NCBI GenBank assembly: GCA_964631375.1
Contig: CAZVYQ010000001.1
Location: forward strand, 95,622 to 159,621
Length of the DNA stretch: 64,000 nt
Direction: 5' to 3'
Source of the DNA: JAAYYM01 sp964631375
GTDB taxonomy: Bacteria > Bacillota > Clostridia > Lachnospirales > Lachnospiraceae
In this document: positions 15,463 to 23,840 of the stretch, piece by piece
How the letters are laid out: each line of letters begins with the position of its first letter
How positions within the stretch are numbered: the stretch's first letter is position 1
Position numbers and translations under genes: made by a program
Notes under the pieces: generated by a model
The model's database searches: none
Told to the model about the DNA's origin: nothing
What the model saw: only the letters and a program-made list of their open reading frames with translations

Positions 15463-16608
15463 CTATTTGCTCCCCGTAACCTCACCTCGCAGAAGTTCGG
15501 TTACCTTCGGCGGAAGTGATGCCTCATTGATCATGGTTTCTTTCATTTGCTTGAATAACAGTTTTATAATCTGTTTCATCATCTTTCTGGATTCCTCATC
15601 CATATCCTTAATCGCTGCTATGACAGCATTGGCATTTTTACGTTTGTCAACATTTTTCAGATCCAGTAACGTTTTAATCTCAGTTGCCTCCACCACACTG
15701 TACAACGTCTCCACAAAGCCACGTAACTGATCCTTATTTAGAGAGCATACCCATTCGTTCAGGCTGTCATCCATAACCTTGGTTCCATGTTTCAGCTGAT
15801 CGCTTCGCTTAAAATCGCATCCATCAGTCAGCCAGTTAAACGGATTGTGTTGTAATAATCCTATACTTTTACAGTCTATCACTTCGTAGGTTTCTTGTTT
15901 TTGCAGCAGCATACCGACTACAGAGGAATGTGGCAGCAGCTTGTGAACACGATCATGAATCCTTTCATAGGAACTACTCTCTAATACCTCCTCACGAAAT
16001 CCGGGTCCATCATGACTGTAAATACTGATGATTCTATCTTGTAAATAATCTGAACAGTTCATGGAAGCATATACCGCCAGATTGCCTCCCTTGGAATGAC
16101 CTCCCACAATAAACTTCCCGGAAAACAGTTCTGCAACACTGTTCAGATATTGAATTGCTTTCTCCTGTGCCGGTACAGGCGTGATAAACGCCATATTGAA
16201 ATCTTCCTTCCATCCGACCAGATTCTCATCCGTTCCCCGAAAGGCCACATATACAGGACCCTTCTCCATTCTAAATGTAGTAGCCGAAAACTGCAGTTCC
16301 CATCCTTCGTCCAGTATATTTACGTGAAAAACCGCCTTCATATTCTGAAAACGTCTGCTTTTTAACATAGCCTGAAACAAGGCGCGATTGTCCTTCGCAT
16401 ATCGCTCATCAGAAAACAGTTTATCAAAATCAGCATGTTCTGCCATTTCTCCTAATGTTACTGCCCGTTTCTTCCCAATGCCCGGAACAATTCCATCCAT
16501 TTTCAAATAAGAAAACTGTGATAGGATCAAGGAATCCACATCACAAAAGTCTCTTTCATCCATGCGGTCATTTCCGTGCACTTTCAAGTAATACAGCATG
16601 TTTTTCAT
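15463..16608 (-). CDS. DUF2974 (Mbeg1-like) alpha/beta-hydrolase-fold protein
   Basis: The 381-residue protein resembles the Mbeg1-like/DUF2974 family of lipase-like alpha/beta hydrolases. The nucleophile elbow G-G-H-S-K-G-G-N-L-A and an upstream V-A-F-R-G-T-D-E strand match class 3 lipase-type folds. A later S-H-D-G-P-G-F could hold the catalytic acid. No signal peptide is seen, so it is probably cytosolic. The start at 16608 follows GGAGGTGATC; an in-frame ATG 10 codons upstream lacks a ribosome site. It heads the operon leading into the MFS and pot genes. Substrate unknown. Confidence 0.8.
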   Translation of the reverse strand: MKNMLYYLKVHGNDRMDERDFCDVDSLILSQFSYLKMDGIVPGIGKKRAVTLGEMAEHADFDKLFSDERYAKDNRALFQAMLKSRRFQNMKAVFHVNILDEGWELQFSATTFRMEKGPVYVAFRGTDENLVGWKEDFNMAFITPVPAQEKAIQYLNSVAELFSGKFIVGGHSKGGNLAVYASMNCSDYLQDRIISIYSHDGPGFREEVLESSSYERIHDRVHKLLPHSSVVGMLLQKQETYEVIDCKSIGLLQHNPFNWLTDGCDFKRSDQLKHGTKVMDDSLNEWVCSLNKDQLRGFVETLYSVVEATEIKTLLDLKNVDKRKNANAVIAAIKDMDEESRKMMKQIIKLLFKQMKETMINEASLPPKVTELLRGEVTGSK

Positions 16609-16675
16609 AAAGATCACCTCCGCGGCAACAGGAATCACTGATTGGCAATATTAACAAAAGACTCATCTACAATAC

Positions 16676-16704
16676 AGTATACTAACCCCCAAAATTTATA
16701 GCAA
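16676..16704 (-). promoter_or_regulatory. Promoter for the DUF2974-MFS-pot operon
   Basis: On the minus strand TTGCTA (16699-16704), a 17-bp spacer and TATACT (16676-16681) lie about 70 bp upstream of the DUF2974 start. Confidence 0.6.
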
Positions 16705-16723
16705 TAAAAGAATTATAAAATAT

Positions 16724-16752
16724 TTGGAAAAGAGATTGAGATGTGCTATATT
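16724..16752 (+). promoter_or_regulatory. Promoter for the orphan ABC ATPase gene
   Basis: TTGGAA (16724-16729), a 17-bp spacer and TATATT (16747-16752) lie about 75 bp before the start at 16826. It is divergent from the promoter at 16676-16704. Confidence 0.6.
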
Positions 16753-16825
16753 GATATCAGACTTCTGTATTTCTAATTAAATATAGAAGAAAATGGTATT
16801 TTATTTAGCAGATAGGATGAATTGT

Positions 16826-17578
16826 ATGGTCATATTAACATGTGACAGCCTGACAGTAAAATATGAAAATCAGATCATTATTTCTGACCTCAGTTTTAAG
16901 GTCAACGATGGTGATTATCTTTGTATTGTCGGAGATAACGGTACCGGAAAGACTACACTGCTGAAAACCATACTCGGTTTAAAGCATGCTCAATCAGGTT
17001 CTGTTTCATTTTCATCAGAAATCGGTCGCAATGAAATCGGATATATATCTCAACAAAATGACATCAATCGTGACTTCCCTGCTTCTGTATATGAGGTAGT
17101 TTTATCGGGCTGTCTGAACCGACATGGATTATCCCCTTTCTATTCACATCAAGAGAAACAGCATTCGCTTGAAGTAATGGACAAGCTGGGGATTCGAGAT
17201 ATGTCGGATCATAGTTTTCAAGAGTTGTCCGGCGGACAACAGAGACGCGTTTTGCTTGCAAGAGCCATGATGGCTTCTTCTAAATTATTATTTTTGGATG
17301 AACCGGTTGCCGCTCTTGATCCGATCGCGACTGCAGATTTTTACAATCTGCTTAATTTACTCAGGACTGACGGATTGACCATCATCATGGTCTCTCATGA
17401 TATCCATAGTGCCATTCATAATGCATCACACATATTACATCTGTCTGCTGATTCCTATTTTTATGGTACAACAGCAGAATATGTTACCAGCAGCTTCGGT
17501 CAAAAATATCTGAATGAACAGGGCATCTGTCGAGAATGTCACCATCTGTTAAAGGCTTTTCCTACTGTACACGCTTAA
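16826..17578 (+). CDS. Metal-type ABC transporter ATP-binding protein (ZnuC/TroB-like), orphan
   Basis: The 250-residue ATPase has Walker A G-D-N-G-T-G-K-T-T, signature L-S-G-G-Q-Q-R-R, Walker B L-L-F-L-D-E-P and H-loop V-S-H-D. The Q-loop G-Y-I-S-Q-Q-N-D and overall length fit the zinc/manganese uptake ATPases. The C terminus ends C-R-E-C-H-H-L-L, a plausible metal-binding tail often seen in ZnuC homologues. A TAGGA site supports the ATG at 16826; an in-frame ATG 11 codons upstream is less likely. No membrane permease lies next to it. Its last 17 nt overlap the 3' end of the convergent lepB gene. A ZnuA-like binding protein is encoded 35 kb away. Confidence 0.82.
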   Translation: MVILTCDSLTVKYENQIIISDLSFKVNDGDYLCIVGDNGTGKTTLLKTILGLKHAQSGSVSFSSEIGRNEIGYISQQNDINRDFPASVYEVVLSGCLNRHGLSPFYSHQEKQHSLEVMDKLGIRDMSDHSFQELSGGQQRRVLLARAMMASSKLLFLDEPVAALDPIATADFYNLLNLLRTDGLTIIMVSHDIHSAIHNASHILHLSADSYFYGTTAEYVTSSFGQKYLNEQGICRECHHLLKAFPTVHA

Positions 17579-18119
17579 TGCCCGGAAAATATTTTAGAAC
17601 CGCTTTTCCCACAATCTTGTCTCGGTACACAAACGTATTCATCCAGTATCTGGAGTCAGCCGAATTATTTCGATTGTCACCCATCATAAAATATGCGTCC
17701 TCCGGTATCTGAACAGGTCCATAGTCTCCTACCGGAATCACATTCAAATAGGGCTCAGCTAAAGGGGTATCACTTCCGTTGATATAGATTTTTCCGTCCT
17801 TCATTTCCAGGGTTTCTCCCGGCATTCCTATAATTCTCTTAATAAACAATTGTTTTTCATCATCCGGAAACTTGAACATGACAATGTCTCCACGTTCCGG
17901 CTCATTTTTTAGATATGCAAGACGATTTCCAAACACTCTGTCTCCTATCATAATTGTAGTTTCCATGGATGCAGTTGGAATCGAAGCATTTACAATGATA
18001 AATCTGTTCAATAGTACCGCAAACACAACTGCTATCTCTATGACAATAATCCATTCCATTAATTCGTTTTTCCAGGATGGCTTTTCTGTTTCTTTCTTCG
18101 GATTTGCTTGTTCCTTCAT
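17562..18119 (-). CDS. lepB: Signal peptidase I
   Basis: The 185-residue enzyme cleaves signal peptides from secreted proteins at the outer membrane face. It has one N-terminal transmembrane segment (about 23-43), the nucleophile Ser51 in P-T-A-S-M-E-T-T, and the general-base Lys94 in F-I-K-R-I-I-G-M-P-G-E. The box D region G-D-N-R-N-N-S-x-D-S-R is near the C terminus. Single-TM, short forms are typical of Gram-positive type I peptidases (SipS-like). It is transcribed convergently with the upstream ABC ATPase and divergently from the MBOAT gene. Confidence 0.95.
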   Translation of the reverse strand: MKEQANPKKETEKPSWKNELMEWIIVIEIAVVFAVLLNRFIIVNASIPTASMETTIMIGDRVFGNRLAYLKNEPERGDIVMFKFPDDEKQLFIKRIIGMPGETLEMKDGKIYINGSDTPLAEPYLNVIPVGDYGPVQIPEDAYFMMGDNRNNSADSRYWMNTFVYRDKIVGKAVLKYFPGIKRVQ

Positions 18120-18173
18120 GTATGTTACCTTCGTTTTCTATCAGTATATGTAATGTACAGCATAATCTTTTAT

Positions 18174-18202
18174 AGTATAGTATAAGCAGGTATAAAATGC
18201 AA
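18174..18202 (-). promoter_or_regulatory. lepB promoter
   Basis: On the minus strand TTGCAT (18197-18202), a 17-bp spacer and TATACT (18174-18179) precede lepB by about 55 bp. A second TATACT overlaps at 18179-18184. Confidence 0.6.
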
Positions 18203-18213
18203 ACGTTGTTTGT

Positions 18214-18242
18214 TTGACATCATACTATGATTATAGTACAAT
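18214..18242 (+). promoter_or_regulatory. Promoter for the surface O-acylation operon
   Basis: TTGACA (18214-18219), a 17-bp spacer and TACAAT (18237-18242) precede the MBOAT gene by about 36 bp. This is a near-consensus promoter. Confidence 0.78.
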
Positions 18243-18278
18243 GACGAAAGCGTAAAATAACCTGTATGGAGGTAAAAT

Positions 18279-19736
18279 ATGCTCTTTAATTCCATACCTT
18301 TTCTGATATTTTTTCCGCTTGTCGTGCTGCTGTATTTTCTGATTCCGCATCGTTTCAGAACAATATGGCTTCTTTTGGTAAGCTACTATTATTATATGTA
18401 TCTGAATCCCAGGTACGCACTGTTTTTGATTGCATCCACACTGATCACTTATTTGGGTGGACGTTTGATTGCTTCCACTGAAGCCACCAGTAAAAAGAAG
18501 CTGTTTGTAGCACTCAGTGTCCTACTCAATCTCTTTTTCCTGATCTTTTTTAAATATGCGAATTTTCTAACGGATACATTCAGCGGACTGCTTGGATTAT
18601 TGGGGGTATCATGTGAGCCAGTTCACTTCAATCTGATCCTTCCTGTTGGTATTTCCTTCTATACCTTTCAATCTCTGTCTTATATCATTGACAGTTACCG
18701 TGGAGAAGTGAAAACAGAAAAAAACATTTTCAAATATGCTCTCTTTGTTTCCTTTTTCCCTAACATTCTGGCCGGTCCGATTGAGCGAAGTAAAAATCTG
18801 CTGCATCAGTTTGATGAACAACACAAATTTGATTATGCAAGAGTCAGAGATGGTCTGATACTCATGCTTTGGGGCTATTTTCAAAAGGTTGTCATAGAAG
18901 CAAGATTATCCATATTGACTGATACGGTCTATGGTAATTTCAGAGAGTATTCTGGCATAACACTTGTTATCGGAATTTTCTTCTATGGCTTTAAAATCTA
19001 CTGTGATTTTGCCAGTTATTCTAACATTGCCATTGGTGCGGCAAAGGTTATGGGCTTTACTCTGATGACTAACTTTAAGCAGCCATTTTTCTCACAGAAT
19101 GTCAAAGAGTTCTGGCGTAGATGGCACATTTCACTGAACACCTGGTTTGTGGATTATCTATACATCCCAATGGGAGGAAGCCGTGTTCCGAAATGGCGTA
19201 AATACTTTAATACCATGGTAGTTTTTCTCGCAAGTGGTATGTGGCATGGTGCCAGCTTGAACTATATTATGTGGGGAGCTGTAAACGGCATCTTCCAAAT
19301 TGCAGGTGACCTGTTAAAGCCCGTGCGTATAAAATGCTGTGCCATGATACATTATGATTTTAAAAATCGCATCGGAAAGGCTATCCGGATTGGCTTTACC
19401 TTTATCCTGTTCCATATTTCCCTTGTATTTTTTGTATCCGGCTCTGTGTCGGATGCATTAGAAATCTTTTCACGAATGTTTACAGCCTTCAGTCTGCGAC
19501 CACTATATGATGGAACTCTATATCGTCTCGGATTGGGTGTATTGAATTTCTATATTCTGCTGTTTTCGCTAATAATATTACTGATCGTGGATCTGGTGCA
19601 GGAGAAAAAAGAGGCATTTGTTTATCTTGCCGCAAAGCCTCTGCTTATCCGTTGGACATTTTACTATCTACTCATCGGAATGATACTGCTTTCCTGCAAC
19701 CTCTCCACACAGGAGTTTTTGTATATGACATTTTAG
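18279..19736 (+). CDS. MBOAT-family O-acyltransferase (AlgI/DltB/PatA-like)
   Basis: The 485-residue polytopic protein belongs to the membrane-bound O-acyltransferase family, which moves acyl groups across the membrane onto extracellular glycans. It begins F-N-S-I-P-F-L-I-F-F-P, typical of AlgI-like members. It has K-E-F-W-R-R-W-H-I-S-L and the catalytic-His motif G-M-W-H-G-A-S (His323). About 11-12 membrane segments are visible. A TATGGAGGT site precedes the start. The next two genes are an SGNH-like protein and an acyltransferase 3, so the three probably modify a surface polysaccharide together. The glycan target is unknown. Confidence 0.9.
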   Translation: MLFNSIPFLIFFPLVVLLYFLIPHRFRTIWLLLVSYYYYMYLNPRYALFLIASTLITYLGGRLIASTEATSKKKLFVALSVLLNLFFLIFFKYANFLTDTFSGLLGLLGVSCEPVHFNLILPVGISFYTFQSLSYIIDSYRGEVKTEKNIFKYALFVSFFPNILAGPIERSKNLLHQFDEQHKFDYARVRDGLILMLWGYFQKVVIEARLSILTDTVYGNFREYSGITLVIGIFFYGFKIYCDFASYSNIAIGAAKVMGFTLMTNFKQPFFSQNVKEFWRRWHISLNTWFVDYLYIPMGGSRVPKWRKYFNTMVVFLASGMWHGASLNYIMWGAVNGIFQIAGDLLKPVRIKCCAMIHYDFKNRIGKAIRIGFTFILFHISLVFFVSGSVSDALEIFSRMFTAFSLRPLYDGTLYRLGLGVLNFYILLFSLIILLIVDLVQEKKEAFVYLAAKPLLIRWTFYYLLIGMILLSCNLSTQEFLYMTF

Positions 19737-19746
19737 AGGTAGTTGA

Positions 19747-20721
19747 ATGAAAAGAACATTGACCCGTTTTTTTGCAAAATGCATACTGGCTGTTATTCCA
19801 CTGATCGTGCTGTGTCTCTTCACTGCATTATTTCCGCTTGGCTATATGGATGAGGAATATCCCTCTTGGAAATATCAAAAGGACATGTCTGTTTCGGGTC
19901 CATCCTATGACACAATCATCCTTGGAGATTCAACAGCAAAAGCGGGATTGATTCCAGCCGGACTTTCTGATCATGTCATCAATCTGGCAATCGGTGGTGC
20001 TACTCCGATTGAGATGTACTATACTTTAGAACGTTATCTGGAACATCATGATGCACCACAACATATCCTGATCATGTTCACCCCATATCATTACTCTTTT
20101 CTGGATAACTTCTGGCAAAGAACCATGTATTTTAACTATTTAAAACCCAGTGAAGCATTCACGGTTCTAAAAAATGCATACTCTTTTTCTGAAGAGGCTA
20201 TTATTACCGATAACTGGCTGCTGGATGCTGTCAGTTATCGTCTGAGACTGCCCAATCAGTATCTGCCTGCAATGTATAACAGTGGTTTCATCGGACGCAA
20301 AAGCAGTAATGAAGCGATCTATCAGGAAATTGCTGACAGACGTGGTCAGTATTACTTTGGGATTGCAGACGGATGTTCAGACCATAATTATGAATCTAAT
20401 TATACTGCACTGAATCTATCTCCCAGTGTTGATCTATATATGCACAAGCTGCTGGACCTGTGTATACAAAACGAAATTGATGTGGTTTTGGAACAGGCTC
20501 CTATGAATACTTCTTCATATGTTCTGTTGGATCAGACCTATATTGATGAATATACTGCATATATGGAACATCTGACATCAGAATATCCGGATGTTAAGGT
20601 TGATACTGTCATTGCCCACTATGAAGATGCATATTTCGGAGATGCATCCCACCTAAACGAAAAAGGAGCAGTTCGCTTTACAGATGAGATCAAACAGGAG
20701 TATCCCACACTGTTTCGATAA
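19747..20721 (+). CDS. Membrane-anchored SGNH-like protein, partner of MBOAT
   Basis: The 324-residue protein has one N-terminal hydrophobic segment (about 10-32) and then an extracellular domain with an SGNH-type block I, L-G-D-S-T-A-K (Ser62). A C-terminal G-D-A-S-H-L-N-E-K-G provides the Asp-x-x-His pair. This arrangement matches AlgJ/AlgX-like or PatB-like partners that complete O-acetyl transfer outside the cell. It starts 10 nt after the MBOAT gene with an AGAGGT site and precedes an acyltransferase 3 gene by 20 nt. Enzymatic activity is inferred from the motifs. Confidence 0.78.
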   Translation: MKRTLTRFFAKCILAVIPLIVLCLFTALFPLGYMDEEYPSWKYQKDMSVSGPSYDTIILGDSTAKAGLIPAGLSDHVINLAIGGATPIEMYYTLERYLEHHDAPQHILIMFTPYHYSFLDNFWQRTMYFNYLKPSEAFTVLKNAYSFSEEAIITDNWLLDAVSYRLRLPNQYLPAMYNSGFIGRKSSNEAIYQEIADRRGQYYFGIADGCSDHNYESNYTALNLSPSVDLYMHKLLDLCIQNEIDVVLEQAPMNTSSYVLLDQTYIDEYTAYMEHLTSEYPDVKVDTVIAHYEDAYFGDASHLNEKGAVRFTDEIKQEYPTLFR

Positions 20722-20741
20722 ATTAGGGAGGAAACACTGCC

Positions 20742-21929
20742 ATGATGAAAAGAATATCTTATATAGATGGACTAAAGGGACTTGCCTGTATCCTTGTGTT
20801 TGTAAATCATTTCTTGATGTCGTTTTTCCCTGCATCATATCTGGGCGGTGATACTGTCTCACATATTACGGGAGGACTAGATACATACTATGCAACATCT
20901 CCGTTCTCTTTTATTACCAATGGCAATTTCTGGGTGTGTGTCTTTTTTATTTTGAGTGCCTACATACTCAGCCTCAAGATTTTCCGGAATTCAGACTCTG
21001 ACAATGCTTTGGAAAGTATCTCAAACAGTTTTATCAAACGCTATTTTCGCTTATTCTTTCCTGTATTTTGTATCTGTGTCCTGATTTTAATCTTCACCAG
21101 ACTAGGATGGTTCTTCAACGGAGCTGCTGCTGCAATTACGGGTTCAGGACTGATGCTTGGCAGATATGAACATCCGTTGTCTCTTTATGAATTAATCTCC
21201 TGTTCTTTCGCCAAAATCTGGTTTCAGTCAGATGAAACCTTTTCTAACTCCTTCTGGATGCTCAGTACACTTTTTTTAGGCGGCTTTATGTCCTGTATCC
21301 TTAGTATCATGGCAGGAAAGCGTCGCCGCAGAATGCTGTTCCTATATGGTTTCTTTGCACTTATTTTATTACATCTGGACAGTCTATATCTATCCTTTGT
21401 ATTGGGCACATCACTTGCATACATAACAGCTAGATATGACGCAATACTGGAACGGATCAGACAATCTGTTTTATGGCGGATCATTGCTGCGTTATGCCTT
21501 TTCACAGGCTTGTTTCTCGGTGGATATCCTTCCGGAGTTGTTCCTGAAAATATCTATCGTTATTTGAATCATCTGCCTTCTACATTGACACCCTATAAGA
21601 TTTATCATATTATTGGGGCTTTCCTTCTGGTATTGGCAGTTTTATGTCTTCCCTTGATTCAGCGGGCACTTTCACTTCGTCCAATGTTATTTTTGGGAGA
21701 TATTTCTTTTGCAGTCTATTTATTGAACCTGCCCTTAATATTTTCTTTTTCGTCCGGTATGCTTCTATGGATCATTCGATATACAGATCAATACATCTTC
21801 AGCAGCTTTTTGATTTTCTTGTCATCAGCAGCCCTTCTGGTATTATGTTCCTTTCTGTTTCATCATTATGTGGAACCCATCTGTGATAAGGCAACATCTG
21901 TTATTGTATCTTTTTTCAAACTTTCCTAA
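20742..21929 (+). CDS. Acyltransferase 3 family membrane protein
   Basis: The 395-residue protein has about ten hydrophobic segments and starts Y-I-D-G-L-K-G-L-A-C-I-L-V-F-V-N-H-F, the acyltransferase 3 (OafA-like) N terminus with its conserved His. Such proteins acylate surface sugars. GGGAGG precedes tandem ATGs. It is the third gene of the MBOAT-SGNH operon, so two independent acylation routes may act on the same or related glycans. No C-terminal SGNH domain is fused here. Confidence 0.85.
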   Translation: MMKRISYIDGLKGLACILVFVNHFLMSFFPASYLGGDTVSHITGGLDTYYATSPFSFITNGNFWVCVFFILSAYILSLKIFRNSDSDNALESISNSFIKRYFRLFFPVFCICVLILIFTRLGWFFNGAAAAITGSGLMLGRYEHPLSLYELISCSFAKIWFQSDETFSNSFWMLSTLFLGGFMSCILSIMAGKRRRRMLFLYGFFALILLHLDSLYLSFVLGTSLAYITARYDAILERIRQSVLWRIIAALCLFTGLFLGGYPSGVVPENIYRYLNHLPSTLTPYKIYHIIGAFLLVLAVLCLPLIQRALSLRPMLFLGDISFAVYLLNLPLIFSFSSGMLLWIIRYTDQYIFSSFLIFLSSAALLVLCSFLFHHYVEPICDKATSVIVSFFKLS

Positions 21930-21936
21930 CTTGCTA

Positions 21937-21964
21937 TTGTAAAGCCTCTGTTTTCTTGTATACT
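21937..21964 (+). promoter_or_regulatory. Putative promoter for the ECF S-component gene
   Basis: TTGTAA (21937-21942), a 16-bp spacer and TATACT (21959-21964) lie about 35 bp upstream of the gene. The resulting leader is too short to hold a riboswitch. Confidence 0.5.
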
Positions 21965-21999
21965 GAATACAATCAGTTTATGTCACAGAGGAGGTCAAT

Positions 22000-22584
22000 A
22001 TGAAAAAAGAACGTTCAACCAAATTCATTGTAACCGCAGCACTATTAGCTGCTTTTTCCTGCGTTGCGACCATGATCATCAAAATCCCAACGCCAACATT
22101 CGGTTATATCCATCTGGGTGATGCCCTGGTTCTTTTATGTGGTATGATATTGGGACCTGTCTATGGTGGACTTGCTGCCGGAATCGGCTCTATGCTTGCT
22201 GATTTGTTTTCAGGCTATGCAGCATTTGCTCCTGCCACATTAATCATCAAAGCCCTTACTGCTGTCATTGCCGCATTGCTGTTTCGTGGAATTCGAAAGT
22301 TGTCAGTTAAGGGAAATACAACTACCACCTCATATCTTGGATTGATTATTTCAGGTGCTGTTGCCGAATCTTTTATGGTCATCGGCTACTTTGTATTTGA
22401 GATCTTTCTAGCCATGCTGTCAAGCGGTGCTTTTAACGGTACTACCTTTGCGGCAGGTGTCAGTTCTTCTGCAACAGGTATTCCCTTTAATATTGTACAG
22501 GGTTTTGTCGGTATTCTGATCACCCTCGTTTTATTCCCGATATTGAATAAAATTCCTGACGTTAAGGATTGGATACAGGCATAA
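22000..22584 (+). CDS. ECF transporter S component (substrate-binding membrane protein)
   Basis: The 194-residue protein has about six hydrophobic segments. It carries the pattern H-L-G-D-A-L-V-L-L-C-G-M-I-L-G-P and G-L-A-A-G-I-G-S-M-L-A-D-L, typical of small-vitamin or precursor S components of energy-coupling factor importers (PF07155-like). It needs EcfA1/A2 and EcfT, which are not in the window. AGAGGAGGT precedes the start. Substrate unknown; thiamine-precursor or related vitamins are the usual candidates for this branch. A bidirectional terminator follows at once. Confidence 0.85.
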   Translation: MKKERSTKFIVTAALLAAFSCVATMIIKIPTPTFGYIHLGDALVLLCGMILGPVYGGLAAGIGSMLADLFSGYAAFAPATLIIKALTAVIAALLFRGIRKLSVKGNTTTTSYLGLIISGAVAESFMVIGYFVFEIFLAMLSSGAFNGTTFAAGVSSSATGIPFNIVQGFVGILITLVLFPILNKIPDVKDWIQA

Positions 22585-22613
22585 AAAATAGAGCCAAACG
22601 GCTCTATTTTTTT
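22583..22613. terminator. Bidirectional terminator between ECF-S and PspC genes
   Basis: AAAAAATAGAGCC and GGCTCTATTTTTTT flank a 4-nt loop. A- and T-tracts on both sides make it work for the plus-strand ECF gene and the minus-strand PspC operon. Confidence 0.88.
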
Positions 22614-22627
22614 CAGCATATCTTCTA

Positions 22628-22831
22628 TCAGTACTGTACCGGATGTTCCGGCATTACAATTGCCGCAATAAGATATGCAATGATTCCGCCTCCGGTTAAG
22701 GCGATCAATACCATAATCAATCGTACAATGGTCGGATCCATATGCAGATACTCAGCAAATCCTCCACATACTCCACATATCACTCTGTCATTTCTTGATT
22801 TGTATAACCTCTTAATCTCGTCCTGCATCAT
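22628..22831 (-). CDS. PspC-domain small membrane protein
   Basis: The 67-residue protein is a PspC domain alone: K-R-L-Y-K-S-R-x-D-R-V-I-C-G-V-C-G-G, then a hydrophobic segment (about 37-60). Such proteins sit in the membrane and take part in envelope-stress responses. An AGGAGGAG site precedes tandem ATGs. It starts 31 nt after the DUF4097 gene and completes the padR-DUF1700-DUF4097-pspC operon. Confidence 0.92.
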   Translation of the reverse strand: MMQDEIKRLYKSRNDRVICGVCGGFAEYLHMDPTIVRLIMVLIALTGGGIIAYLIAAIVMPEHPVQY

Positions 22832-22862
22832 TTACTCCTCCTTTTCTACATTATAATATTAT

Positions 22863-23840
22863 TTAATTAAAATTAACAGATATATTTGCCATGGAACATT
22901 CCATATCCATTAGCTGTTCTGCACTATTATCAATTTTCCTGTCTCCGGTTATTCCGGTGAACCGTCTGCCTTCGATCTCTACCGTTCCCATGGAACATTC
23001 AATGCGATAATCGAAATCTTCCTCATCACCATCCAGATTCAGTTCTACACTTCCCATATTACAGTTAATATCCACGTCTTTGTTGATACTTCCCTGATAA
23101 TATACAGAGCCAAGACCTACCTCATACTTGACATCTCCTAATACACAATCCTTGAAGTCTGCCACTCCTGCTCCCACTTGTATATCTGCTGAAGAAGCCT
23201 TGATCGCTTTTCCTTTTAATTCTCCTGCTCCAAGCTCGATTGACAAATCATTCGTCTGAATATCTTCGATTCTGCCTGCTCCTGCACCCAATTCAATGTC
23301 TGTGTCCTGTAGCTTAACACCCTTTGGAATATATAGGGTGACGTGTTGTTTTCTAAAAGTGTTGTCATCATCTGATATTCCTCTGCAATAAATATGCAGC
23401 ACCTGGTCCTTTCGATAGCATTTCACTCGATAAACCTGATCTGTTTCCAACAGGAATTCATCCTCTTCTGTTTCGCAGATATTCAATTCTCCGGCTCCCA
23501 GATGTACATCGATCGAATCTATGTCATCAGCTGTTCCCAGACTCTCATCCTCATAATCAATCATATCTGATGAATCCAGATCCTCTGATATATTATATCC
23601 GGTATCAAAATCATCCATATCGAAATCATCTGTATCATAGTCATCCACATCAACACCATCCGAATCAACGGCTATGTGTAATCCCTGAGGAGATATATCT
23701 ACACAATGAAATCCACCATTCTGTCCTATATTCACAACCTGTCGAATGCCTCCAAATACTGCACCCAGAACAAAGAAAACCAAACCAATTGCTGCCACAA
23801 TGCCTGCAGTAAATAAACATCCCTTTATGAATCTGTTCAT
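22863..23840 (-). CDS. DUF4097-type beta-repeat membrane protein
   Basis: The 325-residue product has an N-terminal hydrophobic segment (about 5-28). Next is a strongly acidic stretch (about 55-110, many Asp in D-x-D-D-F-D patterns), then a domain of short beta-repeats such as L-G-A-G-E-L and V-G-A-G-V-A-D. This fits DUF4097 putative adhesin/envelope-stress proteins with a right-handed beta-helix. The start at 23840 overlaps the DUF1700 stop by 4 nt and follows AAGGAGGT. Its partners DUF1700 and PadR are the common gene neighbours of this family. The acidic stretch might bind cations, but that is inference. Confidence 0.85.
   Translation of the reverse strand: MNRFIKGCLFTAGIVAAIGLVFFVLGAVFGGIRQVVNIGQNGGFHCVDISPQGLHIAVDSDGVDVDDYDTDDFDMDDFDTGYNISEDLDSSDMIDYEDESLGTADDIDSIDVHLGAGELNICETEEDEFLLETDQVYRVKCYRKDQVLHIYCRGISDDDNTFRKQHVTLYIPKGVKLQDTDIELGAGAGRIEDIQTNDLSIELGAGELKGKAIKASSADIQVGAGVADFKDCVLGDVKYEVGLGSVYYQGSINKDVDINCNMGSVELNLDGDEEDFDYRIECSMGTVEIEGRRFTGITGDRKIDNSAEQLMDMECSMANISVNFN

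Noticed and set aside
21944..21999. Inverted repeat CCTCTG...CAGAGG that could hide the ribosome site of the ECF S-component gene (riboswitch-like)
   Set aside because: The left arm lies inside the predicted promoter spacer and would not be transcribed, and the leader is too short for a riboswitch.
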